Assembly: GCF_029866045.1 (NCBI RefSeq)
Contig: NZ_JARXAB010000023.1
Coordinates: forward strand, 1 to 64,000
Direction: 5' to 3'
Source: Ramlibacter sp.
GTDB taxonomy: Bacteria; Pseudomonadota; Gammaproteobacteria; Burkholderiales; Burkholderiaceae_C
Length of the DNA stretch: 64,000 bases
Positions 56,757 through 64,000 of the stretch are shown here, piece after piece. How positions within the stretch are numbered: the first letter of the stretch is position 1; each line of letters opens with the position of its first letter. A program made the translations under genes and the position numbers. The notes beneath the pieces were generated by a model. The model worked only from the letters and a program-made list of their open reading frames with translations, was not told the DNA's origin and searched no databases.

Positions 56757-57821
56757 TCAGCGCGGGTCGGACGGCCCGCGGTCCGTCATCAGCTGCCAGG
56801 CCACCAGGAACATGGCGGCGATCACTGGCCCGATGACGAAGCCGTTGATGCCAAACACCGCGATACCGCCGATCGTGGCGACCAGAACCAGGTAGTCGGG
56901 CAGCCCGGTGTCCTTGCCCACCAGGATCGGGCGCAGCAGGTTGTCTACCAGACCGATCACGCCCACGCCCCAGACGGTGAGGCCAATGGCCGCCGCCACC
57001 TGTCCGGTGACCAGCATGTAGACCGCCACCGGTCCCCAGACCAGGGCCGCCCCCACCGCTGGCAGCAGGGACAGTAGCGCCATCAGCGTGCCCCAGAGCA
57101 GGGCGGCTGGCAGGCCCAAGAACGCGAAGGCGATGCCGCCCAGCAGACCCTGCACCAGCGAGATGACGATGTTGCCCTTGACCGTCGCACGCACCACGGT
57201 GACGAACTGCCCGAGCAGGCGCTCGGTGTGCCGCGGATCGAGCGGGATCGAGCGCGCGATTCGGTCGGACAGGTCTCGCCCGTCGCGCAGCAGGAAGAAC
57301 AGCAGGTACACCATGATCGCCAGCGCCACGAGGAAGTCCAGCGTGTTCTGGCCGAGCCCGAGCAAGTGGGTGGTGATGAACTGGCCGCTGCCCGCCAGCA
57401 GCGCGGTGAGCTGGGCCTGCAGCGCCTCGAGGTTGACGATGCCCAGCCGATTGAGAATGGCCCGCGCCCAGCTTGGCAGCATGTCGACCATCTGCTGCAG
57501 GTAGACCGCGAAATTGAGCTCACCGCTACGCACCCGCTGCACTGCGGTGGCCGCTTCCTGGACCACCGCAATACCTACCAGCACCAGCGGCAAGATGACG
57601 ATGGCCACGATCAGGCCCAAGGTGAGCAGCGCGGCGACGGTCGGGCGCGAGCCGACCTGCAGGCGGACCCGGGCGTGCAGTGGCTCAAAGACGATGGCGA
57701 TGAACACCGCCCACAGCACCGCGCCGAGGAAGGGCAACAGAATCAGGGCAAAGCCGGCACCCAGCAGGGCCACCAGCAGGGCCAGCATGCGGCCCTGGTT
57801 CGGGGGCTGGTGCGCGCTCAT
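56757..57821 (-). CDS. AI-2E family transporter (PerM/YdiK-like)
   Basis: 354 residues, about eight membrane segments. MLALLVALLGAGFALILLPFLGAVLW at the start, then LLFFLLRDGRDLSDRIARSIPLD, VQGLLGGIAFAFLGLPAALLWGTLMALLSLLPAVGAALVWGPVAV and the C-terminal DNLLRPILVGKDTGLPDYLV are typical. Substrates vary in the family; the name does not prove AI-2 transport. It overlaps the thioesterase stop by ATGA. Confidence 0.88.
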   Translation of the reverse strand: MSAHQPPNQGRMLALLVALLGAGFALILLPFLGAVLWAVFIAIVFEPLHARVRLQVGSRPTVAALLTLGLIVAIVILPLVLVGIAVVQEAATAVQRVRSGELNFAVYLQQMVDMLPSWARAILNRLGIVNLEALQAQLTALLAGSGQFITTHLLGLGQNTLDFLVALAIMVYLLFFLLRDGRDLSDRIARSIPLDPRHTERLLGQFVTVVRATVKGNIVISLVQGLLGGIAFAFLGLPAALLWGTLMALLSLLPAVGAALVWGPVAVYMLVTGQVAAAIGLTVWGVGVIGLVDNLLRPILVGKDTGLPDYLVLVATIGGIAVFGINGFVIGPVIAAMFLVAWQLMTDRGPSDPR

Positions 57822-58231
57822 TGGTAGGCCTCCGGCGGCAGCGGTCGGGGGCGGCCGGCCTCGTCGATTGCCACATAGGTGAGAAAAGCCTCGGTCACCT
57901 TGGTCACGCGGCCGCCGTAGGCGTGCAGGCGTTCGGCGAAGACCTGCACCTTCACCGTGATGGAGGTACGCCCCACCTTGGTGATCACCGCGAAGAAGGA
58001 CAGCAGGTCGCCCACCTTGACCGGCTGCTTGAAGACGAATTCGTTGACCGCCACCGTCGCCATGCGCCCGCCCACCTTGCGCGCCGGCAGCACCGCGCCG
58101 GCCATGTCGACCTGGGCCATCACCCAGCCGCCGAAGATGTCGCCATTGGCGTTGGTGTCCGAAGGCATGGGGATCACCTTGAGCACCAGCTCCTGGTCGG
58201 TCGGCATGGTTTCGGGGGGGGCATCGGACAT
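57818..58231 (-). CDS. Acyl-CoA thioesterase, hotdog fold (YciA-like)
   Basis: 137 residues from the ATG at 58231; an upstream ATG (58276) would overlap the divergent gene. ELVLKVIPMPSDTNANGDIFGGWVMAQVDMAGAVLP is the YciA-type hotdog signature with the catalytic Asp-containing loop; VAVNEFVFKQPVKVGDLLSF follows. Hydrolyses acyl-CoA. Fits the fatty-acid context. Confidence 0.9.
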   Translation of the reverse strand: MSDAPPETMPTDQELVLKVIPMPSDTNANGDIFGGWVMAQVDMAGAVLPARKVGGRMATVAVNEFVFKQPVKVGDLLSFFAVITKVGRTSITVKVQVFAERLHAYGGRVTKVTEAFLTYVAIDEAGRPRPLPPEAYQ

Positions 58232-58274
58232 GGGCACAATCTCCGCTCGGACCTCAGAGCGGACATTGTCTCCC

Positions 58275-60098
58275 ATGCGCCACGCCGGCCACGCACAGCC
58301 CCTTCCTTCCCCCACCCTCCCGGGCGCCCCCCGAACCGACTGGGCGACCTTGCGCCGCCTGGCGCCCTACCTGTTGGAATACCGCTGGCGGGTACTGGCG
58401 GCGCTGGTGTTCATGGTGGGCGCCAAGCTGGCCAATGTGGGGGTGCCGGTCATCCTTAAGGAGATGGTCGACGCAATGACCCCGCGCCTGGGCCCGGCCA
58501 CTTTGCCCCTGCTGGTGCCCGCCGGCCTGCTCTTGGCCTACGGGCTGCTGCGCCTGTCAACCTCCCTCTTCACCGAGCTGCGCGAGCTGGTTTTTGCCAA
58601 AGCCACCCACGGCGCGGCGCGCAGCATCGCCCTGCGCACCTTCGAGCACCTGCATGCGCTCAGCCTGCGCTTCCACCTGGAGCGCCAGACCGGTGGCATG
58701 ACGCGCGACATCGAGCGCGGGGTGCGCGGCATCGAGTCGCTGATTTCCTATTCCCTCTACAGCGTGGTGCCCACCCTGATCGAGGTGGTGCTGGTGCTGT
58801 CGATCCTGGCGATCAAGTTCGACGTCTGGTTTGCCGGCATCACCGTGCTGGCGCTGGCCATCTACATCGTCTTCACTATCAGCATCACCGAGTGGCGCAC
58901 CCAGTTCCGTCGCGAGGCCAACGAGTTCGACTCGGTCGCCCATACCCGGGCGGTGGACTCGCTTCTGAACTACGAAACCGTCAAGTACTTTAACAACGAG
59001 GGCTTTGAGGCCCGCCGCTACGACGAGAGCCTGGAACGCCTGCGCCGCTCGCGCCTGAAGTCGCAGACCACTCTGTCGCTGCTCAACACCGGCCAGCAGC
59101 TGATCATTGCCATCGCCCTGGTGGCCATGCTCTGGCGCGCGACCCAGGGCGTGGTCGAGGGCCGGATGACGCTGGGCGATCTGGTCATGATCAACGCCTT
59201 CATGATTCAGCTCTACATCCCGCTCAACTTCCTGGGGGTGCTTTACCGGGAGATCAAGCAGAGCCTGACCGACCTCGACCGCATGTTCACCCTGATGGAC
59301 CGCGATCGCGAGGTTGCCGACGCGCCCGGGGCCCAGCCGCTGTCCGGTCTGGACCAGGCCAGCGTCACCTTCGACCGGGTGCGCTTTGCCTACGAGCCCT
59401 CACGCGAGATCCTGCACGAGGTAAGTTTCGAGATCCCGGCGGGCAAGACGGTGGCGGTGGTGGGGCCCTCGGGCTCGGGCAAGTCGACCCTGGCGCGCCT
59501 GCTTTACCGCTTTTATGACGTGCAGGCGGGCAGCATCCGCATCGGCGGCGAGGACATCCGCCAGGTCACCCAGGCCAGCGTGCGCCAGGCGATCGGCATC
59601 GTGCCCCAGGACACAGTGCTGTTCAACGACACCGTGGCCTACAACATCGCCTATGGGCGCCCCGGCGCCGGTCAGGACGAGGTCGAGACGGCGGCCCGTG
59701 CCGCCCACATCCACGACTTCATCGCTGGCACCCCCGAGGGCTACCAGACCCGTGTCGGCGAGCGCGGGCTCAAGCTTTCGGGCGGCGAGAAGCAGCGGGT
59801 GGCGATCGCTCGCACCCTGCTTAAGAACCCGCCCATCCTCATCTTCGACGAAGCCACCTCCGCGCTCGATTCGGCCAACGAGCGGGCGATCCAGGCCGAG
59901 CTGCAAAGCGTGGCCCGCAACAAGACCACCCTGGTCATCGCCCACCGCCTGTCCACCGTGGTGGACGCCCATGAAATTCTGGTGATGGACGCCGGCCGCA
60001 TCGTCGAGCGCGGCAACCATGCCGAGTTACTCGCCCGGGGCGGCCGCTACGCCGGCATGTGGGCGCTGCAGCAAGAGCGCGAGGACGTGCCGGGCTGA
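58275..60098 (+). CDS. ATM1/HMT1-type ABC transporter, half-transporter
   Basis: 607 residues. Membrane domain about 30-320 with six segments, including LVFAKATHGAARSIALRTFEHLHALSLRFHLERQTGG and NYETVKYFNNEGFEARRYD, which are characteristic of ATM1-like exporters. ATPase domain: Walker A GPSGSGKST, signature LSGGEKQRVAIARTLLK, Walker B LIFDEATSALDS. ATM1 types export glutathione-linked or metal-linked compounds. The ATG at 58275 is selected by the N-terminus. A GC hairpin (60108-60120) follows the gene. Confidence 0.93.
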   Translation: MRHAGHAQPLPSPTLPGAPRTDWATLRRLAPYLLEYRWRVLAALVFMVGAKLANVGVPVILKEMVDAMTPRLGPATLPLLVPAGLLLAYGLLRLSTSLFTELRELVFAKATHGAARSIALRTFEHLHALSLRFHLERQTGGMTRDIERGVRGIESLISYSLYSVVPTLIEVVLVLSILAIKFDVWFAGITVLALAIYIVFTISITEWRTQFRREANEFDSVAHTRAVDSLLNYETVKYFNNEGFEARRYDESLERLRRSRLKSQTTLSLLNTGQQLIIAIALVAMLWRATQGVVEGRMTLGDLVMINAFMIQLYIPLNFLGVLYREIKQSLTDLDRMFTLMDRDREVADAPGAQPLSGLDQASVTFDRVRFAYEPSREILHEVSFEIPAGKTVAVVGPSGSGKSTLARLLYRFYDVQAGSIRIGGEDIRQVTQASVRQAIGIVPQDTVLFNDTVAYNIAYGRPGAGQDEVETAARAAHIHDFIAGTPEGYQTRVGERGLKLSGGEKQRVAIARTLLKNPPILIFDEATSALDSANERAIQAELQSVARNKTTLVIAHRLSTVVDAHEILVMDAGRIVERGNHAELLARGGRYAGMWALQQEREDVPG

Positions 60099-60143
60099 TC
60101 GGCCGCCGGGGCGTCGCCCCTGTTCGGGCGCCCGTCGCCCTCC

Positions 60144-60149
60144 CATAAT
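60144..60149 (+). promoter_or_regulatory. Possible -10 box for the LysR gene
   Basis: CATAAT ends 7 bases before the LysR ATG, so transcription would be nearly leaderless. No clear -35. Confidence 0.25.
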
Positions 60150-60156
60150 CAGGCCC

Positions 60157-61107
60157 ATGGAAACCAAGTGGCTCGAGGACTTCGTGAGCCTGGCCGAGAC
60201 CCGCAGCTTCAGTCGGTCCGCCCAGCTGCGCCATGTCACCCAGCCGGCCTTTTCCCGCCGCATCCAGGCGCTGGAGGCCTGGGCCGGCTGTGATCTGGTC
60301 GACCGCAGCACCTACCCGACCCGGCTCACCCCGGCGGGCCAAACCCTGTACGAGCAGTCGCTGGAGATCCTCCAGGCCCTGCAAAGCACCCGGGCGATGC
60401 TGCGTGGGCAATCGGGCGCGAATCAGGGTCTGGTGGAGTTCGCCACCCCCCACACCCTGGCCTTCACGTTTTTTCCTGGCTGGCTATCGGGCCTGCGCGC
60501 TGGCTTTGGCCCCGTCAAGAGCCGGCTGACCGCCCTGAACGTGCACGACGCGATGCTGCGTCTGGTCGAGGGAAGCTGCGACCTGCTGATCGCCTACCAC
60601 CATGAGGCGCTGCCCCTGCCGCTGGAGGCCGAGCGGTACGAGATGGTCAGCCTCGGTCGCGAGACGGTCGCTCCCTACTGCCGACCCGACGCCGAAGGCC
60701 GCCCTACATTTCTTCTGCCTGGACGCGTCAGCCACCCCTTGCCCTACCTGGGCTACGCCAGCGGCGCCTACCTCGCCCAGGTGACTGAACTGCTGCAGCG
60801 GCAGTCGCTAGCACCCTTGCACCTGGACCGGGTCTACGAAACCGATATGGCCGAGGGTCTCAAAGTCATGGCGCTGGAGGGTCACGGCCTGGCTTTCTTG
60901 CCGACGAGCGCAGTGCGGGCCGAATTGGCCGCGGGGCGCCTGGTGCCGGCCGACGAGGGTGGGCTCGGTCCGCTGCGCATGACGCTCGAGATCCGGGCCT
61001 GGCGCCAGAAGCCGGGTCGCGAAGGCATGCGCCATGTCCAGGGCGCTGCGCAAGCGCTGTGGGACTACCTGGTGGCACAGGCCCCTGGCTCCGCCGCAGC
61101 CGGCTGA
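60157..61107 (+). CDS. LysR-family transcriptional regulator
   Basis: 316 residues. HTH about 1-65: WLEDFVSLAETRSFSRSAQLRHVTQPAFSRRIQALEAWAGCDLVDR. A LysR substrate domain follows (about 90-300), with VEFATPHTLAFTFFP and a C-terminal AEGLKVMALEGHGLAFLP. It precedes aspA on the same strand, so it may control aspartate use, but a divergent target is more usual for LysR proteins. Confidence 0.93.
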   Translation: METKWLEDFVSLAETRSFSRSAQLRHVTQPAFSRRIQALEAWAGCDLVDRSTYPTRLTPAGQTLYEQSLEILQALQSTRAMLRGQSGANQGLVEFATPHTLAFTFFPGWLSGLRAGFGPVKSRLTALNVHDAMLRLVEGSCDLLIAYHHEALPLPLEAERYEMVSLGRETVAPYCRPDAEGRPTFLLPGRVSHPLPYLGYASGAYLAQVTELLQRQSLAPLHLDRVYETDMAEGLKVMALEGHGLAFLPTSAVRAELAAGRLVPADEGGLGPLRMTLEIRAWRQKPGREGMRHVQGAAQALWDYLVAQAPGSAAAG

Positions 61108-61242
61108 CTGCTGCTCGCCCGGCGCTGTTTCAGATTCCTGACGGGCCATGCGGACCTGGCATGGGCCATTGCCGCCTCGGCATTGGCGCAGGCGATCGCG
61201 CAGACCTACATTGGGCCTCCGACTCACTCAGGAGGATGGCCC

Positions 61243-62664
61243 ATGAATGCCGACACCGCCGAACGATTTCGCACCGAGCAGGATTTCCTCGGCCCCCGTG
61301 ACATTCCCGCCGACGCCTACTGGGGCGTGCACACCGCGCGGGCAGTTGAGAACTTCCCGATTTCTGGCACCGCCCTGTCGGCCATGCCCGACCTGATTCG
61401 GGCCCTGGCCTTGGTCAAGAAGGCCGCCGCCCGCGCCAATCTGGCCCTGGGCGTGATCGATGCCAAGCGCTTCCATGCCATCACCCATGCCTGTGAGCAA
61501 CTCTCCGCCGGGCGCTTCCATGAGCAGTTCGTGGTCGACGTGATCCAGGGCGGTGCGGGCACCTCCACCAACATGAACGCCAACGAGGTCATCGCCAATC
61601 TGGCGCTCGAGCGCATGGGCTTTGACAAGGGCCGCTATGACGTGCTGCATCCCAACGACCATGTGAACGCTTCGCAGTCGACCAACGATGTCTATCCCAC
61701 CGCGGTGCGCCTGTCCCTCTGGTTCGGCATTGACCGGCTGCTGCTGTCCATGAGCCGCCTGCGTGAGTCGTTCGAGCGCAAGGCGACCGAGTTCCATGCG
61801 GTGCTCAAGATTGGCCGCACCCAGTTGCAGGATGCGGTGCCCATGACCCTGGGCCAGGAGTTTTCCACCTATGCGGTCATGCTCGAAGAGGACGAGGCCC
61901 GGCTGCGCGAGGCCCGGGCTTTGATCCAAGAAATCAACCTCGGCGCCACCGCCATCGGCACCGGCATCAACGCGCCCGCCGGCTACGCCGAGCTGGCCTG
62001 TCGGGAGCTGGCCGAGATCAGCGGCATTCCGGTCGTCAAGTCGAAGAACCTGATCGAGGCCACCCAAGACACGGGTGCTTTTGTTCAGCTCTCAGGGGTG
62101 CTCAAGCGGGTGGCCACCAAACTGTCCAAGACCTGCAACGACCTGCGCCTGCTCTCCAGCGGCCCCCAGGCGGGCTTTGGCGATATCAAGCTGCCGCCCC
62201 GGCAGGCCGGCTCGTCCATCATGCCGGGCAAGGTCAACCCGGTGATCCCGGAGGTGGTCAACCAGGTGGCCTTCGAGGTGATCGGCAATGACATGACGGT
62301 CACCTTGGCCTCGGAGGCTGGGCAGCTTCAGCTCAATGCCTTTGAACCCATCATGGGCTGGAGCCTGTTCAAGAGCATCAAGCACCTGGCCAATGCCTGC
62401 GACACCCTGCGCGAGCACTGCGTCGACGGCATCGTCCCCAACTACGAACTGCTGGCAAGGCGGGTGCGCGAGTCGGTGACCCTGGTCACCGCCCTCAACC
62501 CGGTGATCGGCTACGAGAAGGCGGCGCTCATCGCCAAGACGGCCATCGCCACCGGCGGTGCCATTGACGAGGTGGCCGAGTCGCTGGGCATTCTGACTCG
62601 CGAGCAAATCGAAGCCCTGCTGGTGCCCGAGCGGCTCACCCAGCCCGGGCGGTTGATGTCTTGA
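61243..62664 (+). CDS. aspA: Aspartate ammonia-lyase
   Basis: 473 residues. GVHTARAVENFPISG, GGAGTSTNMNANEVIANLALERMG, HPNDHVNASQSTNDVYPTAVR, GRTQLQDAVPMTLGQEFSTYAVML and the superfamily signature GSSIMPGKVNPVIPE are clear; the GxxS-type residues favour aspartase over fumarase C. Converts aspartate to fumarate and ammonia. AGGAGG at 61230-61235 precedes the ATG at 61243. The neighbouring glutamate/aspartate uptake genes support the assignment. Confidence 0.92.
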   Translation: MNADTAERFRTEQDFLGPRDIPADAYWGVHTARAVENFPISGTALSAMPDLIRALALVKKAAARANLALGVIDAKRFHAITHACEQLSAGRFHEQFVVDVIQGGAGTSTNMNANEVIANLALERMGFDKGRYDVLHPNDHVNASQSTNDVYPTAVRLSLWFGIDRLLLSMSRLRESFERKATEFHAVLKIGRTQLQDAVPMTLGQEFSTYAVMLEEDEARLREARALIQEINLGATAIGTGINAPAGYAELACRELAEISGIPVVKSKNLIEATQDTGAFVQLSGVLKRVATKLSKTCNDLRLLSSGPQAGFGDIKLPPRQAGSSIMPGKVNPVIPEVVNQVAFEVIGNDMTVTLASEAGQLQLNAFEPIMGWSLFKSIKHLANACDTLREHCVDGIVPNYELLARRVRESVTLVTALNPVIGYEKAALIAKTAIATGGAIDEVAESLGILTREQIEALLVPERLTQPGRLMS

Positions 62665-62863
62665 GGTGTCTCATCTCTCGCGGCCTTGGGGGCTGTGTCG
62701 TATGCCTGCCGCGGGTTGCCGTTGGGCATTGCCAGGCCAGAACGGTGGCCGGAGCCGCCGGTACGACTCGCGCACCGCGGGTTTACCCTGTGATTCCCCT
62801 TAAGCGCCGCAACGGCTCGGTGCGAAATGTCCTGTCTTGTGGCGGGATGACTGCAGCCATGCC

Positions 62864-62869
62864 TAGAAT
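62864..62869 (+). promoter_or_regulatory. Possible -10 box for the amino acid ABC operon
   Basis: TAGAAT in the 250-base gap between aspA and the receptor gene, 46 bases before the ATG. A TTGTGG at 62837-62842 is a weak -35 with 21-base spacing. The rest of the gap shows nothing recognisable. Confidence 0.4.
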
Positions 62870-62914
62870 CAGTGTTCTTTCCTTCCACTTTGCAATTTGC
62901 ACAGGAGATCTTTC

Positions 62915-63814
62915 ATGAAGAAGCATCTGTTGGCCTTCGCGGTCGCTGCCCTTGCTGCCGGTAGCGCCCTCGCCCAGGCCGGTGACACCTTGGCCAAGGT
63001 CAAGTCCTCTGGCGTGATCACCATGGGTGTGCGCGATTCCTCGGGTGCCCTGTCTTACACCCTGGGTGACGGCAAGTATGCCGGCTTCCACGTCGAGCTG
63101 TGCCAGCGCATCATCGGCAACGTTGAGAAAGCCGTCGGCCGCAAGGTGGATGTGAAGTACCAATCGGTCACCTCGCAAAACCGCATTCCCCTGGTGCAAA
63201 ACGGCACCGTCGACATCGAGTGCGGCTCCACCACCAACAACGCCGCCCGTCAGAAGGACGTGTCCTTCGCCGTCACGACGTTCGTGGAGGAAGTGCGCAT
63301 CGCGGTCAAGGCCAACTCCGGCATCACCAGCATCGCCCAGCTGAAGGACCGCAACGTGGCCACCACCACCGGCACCACCTCGGTCCAGCTGCTGCGCAGG
63401 CATGAGCGCGCCAACGGCGTCGACTTCAAGGAAATCTTTGGCAAGGACCACGCAGACAGCTTCCTGCTGCTCGAATCCGGCCGTGCCGACGCCTTCGTGA
63501 TGGACGGCCAGATCCTGGCTGGCAACATTGCCGCTTCCAAGAGCCCGGCTGATTTCCGTATCGTCGGCGAAGTGCTGAGCGTCGAGCCCATCGCCATCAT
63601 GATCCGTAAGGACGACCCGGCCTTCAAAAAGCTGGCGGATGACACCCTGCGTGACATGATGAAGTCCGGCGACATTGCCAAGCTGTATGACAAGTGGTTC
63701 GTGCAGCCCATTCCCCCGAAGAACACCCGCGTTGGCCTGCCGGTCAGCGAGGCCACCAAGGCGGTCTGGGCCAACCCCAACGACAAGCCGGTGGAAGACT
63801 ACGCCAAGAAGTAA
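62915..63814 (+). CDS. gltI: Glutamate/aspartate ABC transporter periplasmic binding protein
   Basis: 299 residues. Signal peptide 1-22 (KKHLLAFAVAALAAGSALAQ). DTLAKVKSSGVITMGVRDSSGALSY, GFHVELCQRIIGNV, VKYQSVTSQNRIPLVQNGTVDIECGSTTNN and FAVTTFVEEVRIAVK match GltI (amino acid receptor of family 3). Captures glutamate and aspartate. AGGAGA ribosome site before the ATG. A strong terminator follows, before the permease gene. Confidence 0.94.
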   Translation: MKKHLLAFAVAALAAGSALAQAGDTLAKVKSSGVITMGVRDSSGALSYTLGDGKYAGFHVELCQRIIGNVEKAVGRKVDVKYQSVTSQNRIPLVQNGTVDIECGSTTNNAARQKDVSFAVTTFVEEVRIAVKANSGITSIAQLKDRNVATTTGTTSVQLLRRHERANGVDFKEIFGKDHADSFLLLESGRADAFVMDGQILAGNIAASKSPADFRIVGEVLSVEPIAIMIRKDDPAFKKLADDTLRDMMKSGDIAKLYDKWFVQPIPPKNTRVGLPVSEATKAVWANPNDKPVEDYAKK

Positions 63815-63832
63815 GCTGACGACTTGAGCCAA

Positions 63833-63874
63833 CAAACCCCGCGGCGCCTGGCGTCCGCGGGGTTTGTGTTTTTT
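63833..63874 (+). terminator. Intrinsic terminator or attenuator between gltI and the permease gene
   Basis: A perfect 12-base stem (63833-63844 with 63855-63866), 10-base loop with its own small pairing, then TGTTTTTT. In receptor-first ABC operons such a hairpin gives more receptor than permease by partial termination and 3'-end protection. Confidence 0.85.
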
Positions 63875-63924
63875 GCAGCGACGCGTTACAACCGACGACC
63901 TTTTTTCCGCGGAGCCGATCCCCC

Positions 63925-64000
63925 ATGACCCTGGACTGGCAGGTATTTCTCACCGACGACGGCGGCGGCCGCACTTATCTCGAATGGATGATGGAGGCTT
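63925..64000 (+). CDS. gltJ: Amino acid ABC transporter permease, N-terminal fragment
   Basis: Only the first 25 residues are present: MTLDWQVFLTDDGGGRTYLEWM and on, cut by the window end. This is the GltJ-type N-terminus, expected after gltI. Identity leans on context. Confidence 0.7.
   Translation, partial: MTLDWQVFLTDDGGGRTYLEWMMEA

Overview
The window is chromosomal DNA from a GC-rich betaproteobacterium, most likely Burkholderiales and close to Comamonadaceae. I base this on gene order (gltD, mlaFEDACB, an ABC pair, bolA, murA, his genes, hinT, tatABC, a DegS-type protease, Nif3, petABC, sspAB), on monofunctional HisB and short-form HisG, and on protein similarity recalled from memory. 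No database search was run. Coding density is very high, and no stretch without a gene reaches 300 bases. No rRNA, CRISPR array, prophage or insertion sequence was seen.

Layout. 1-84 is the end of gltD. 132-2831 (minus) is a small metabolic operon: citryl-CoA lyase, Bug-type periplasmic receptor, nitroreductase. 3070-7204 is a complete Mla phospholipid-transport operon, with the outer-membrane lipoprotein MlaA encoded inside it. 7235-10502 carries an ABC exporter pair, a BolA protein and MurA. 10513-18225 is the histidine pathway (hisG, D, C, B, H, A, F, I, E), interrupted between hisD and hisC by a VapBC-like toxin-antitoxin pair. 18311-20558 is hinT and tatABC. 20656-23719 holds a DegS-like protease, a Nif3-like protein and a PdxA-family dehydrogenase. 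23836-28036 is the cytochrome bc1 complex and sspAB, followed by tRNA-Thr(UGU) and a terminator. 28311-32313 has a glutathione peroxidase, a DciA-like protein and secA.

32537-37166 is the most distinctive part: a compact signalling cassette. It has a CqsA/LqsA-type alpha-hydroxyketone autoinducer synthase facing a translationally coupled response regulator and CqsS/LqsS-type sensor kinase. A LuxR-type regulator is divergent from the kinase. It is inserted between secA and coaX and looks like a complete quorum-sensing circuit of the Vibrio Cqs, Legionella Lqs and Janthinobacterium Jqs type, with its own arrangement.

37266-49072 is mixed: coaX, an M20 amidohydrolase, a molybdopterin oxidoreductase with a zinc lipoprotein peptidase, an acyl-CoA-binding protein, a WecA/Wzz-like pair, argB, an OmpR-type regulator with an internally shortened histidine kinase, and slmA. 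49213-58231 is a fatty-acid beta-oxidation cluster behind a TetR regulator (acyl-CoA dehydrogenase, DUF2147 protein, FadB-like fusion, thiolase, enoyl-CoA hydratase), followed on the other strand by an AI-2E-family transporter and an acyl-CoA thioesterase. 58275-64000 has an ATM1-type ABC transporter, a LysR regulator, aspartate ammonia-lyase, and the start of a glutamate/aspartate ABC uptake operon (receptor and the first residues of a permease). That pairing suggests dicarboxylic amino acid use.
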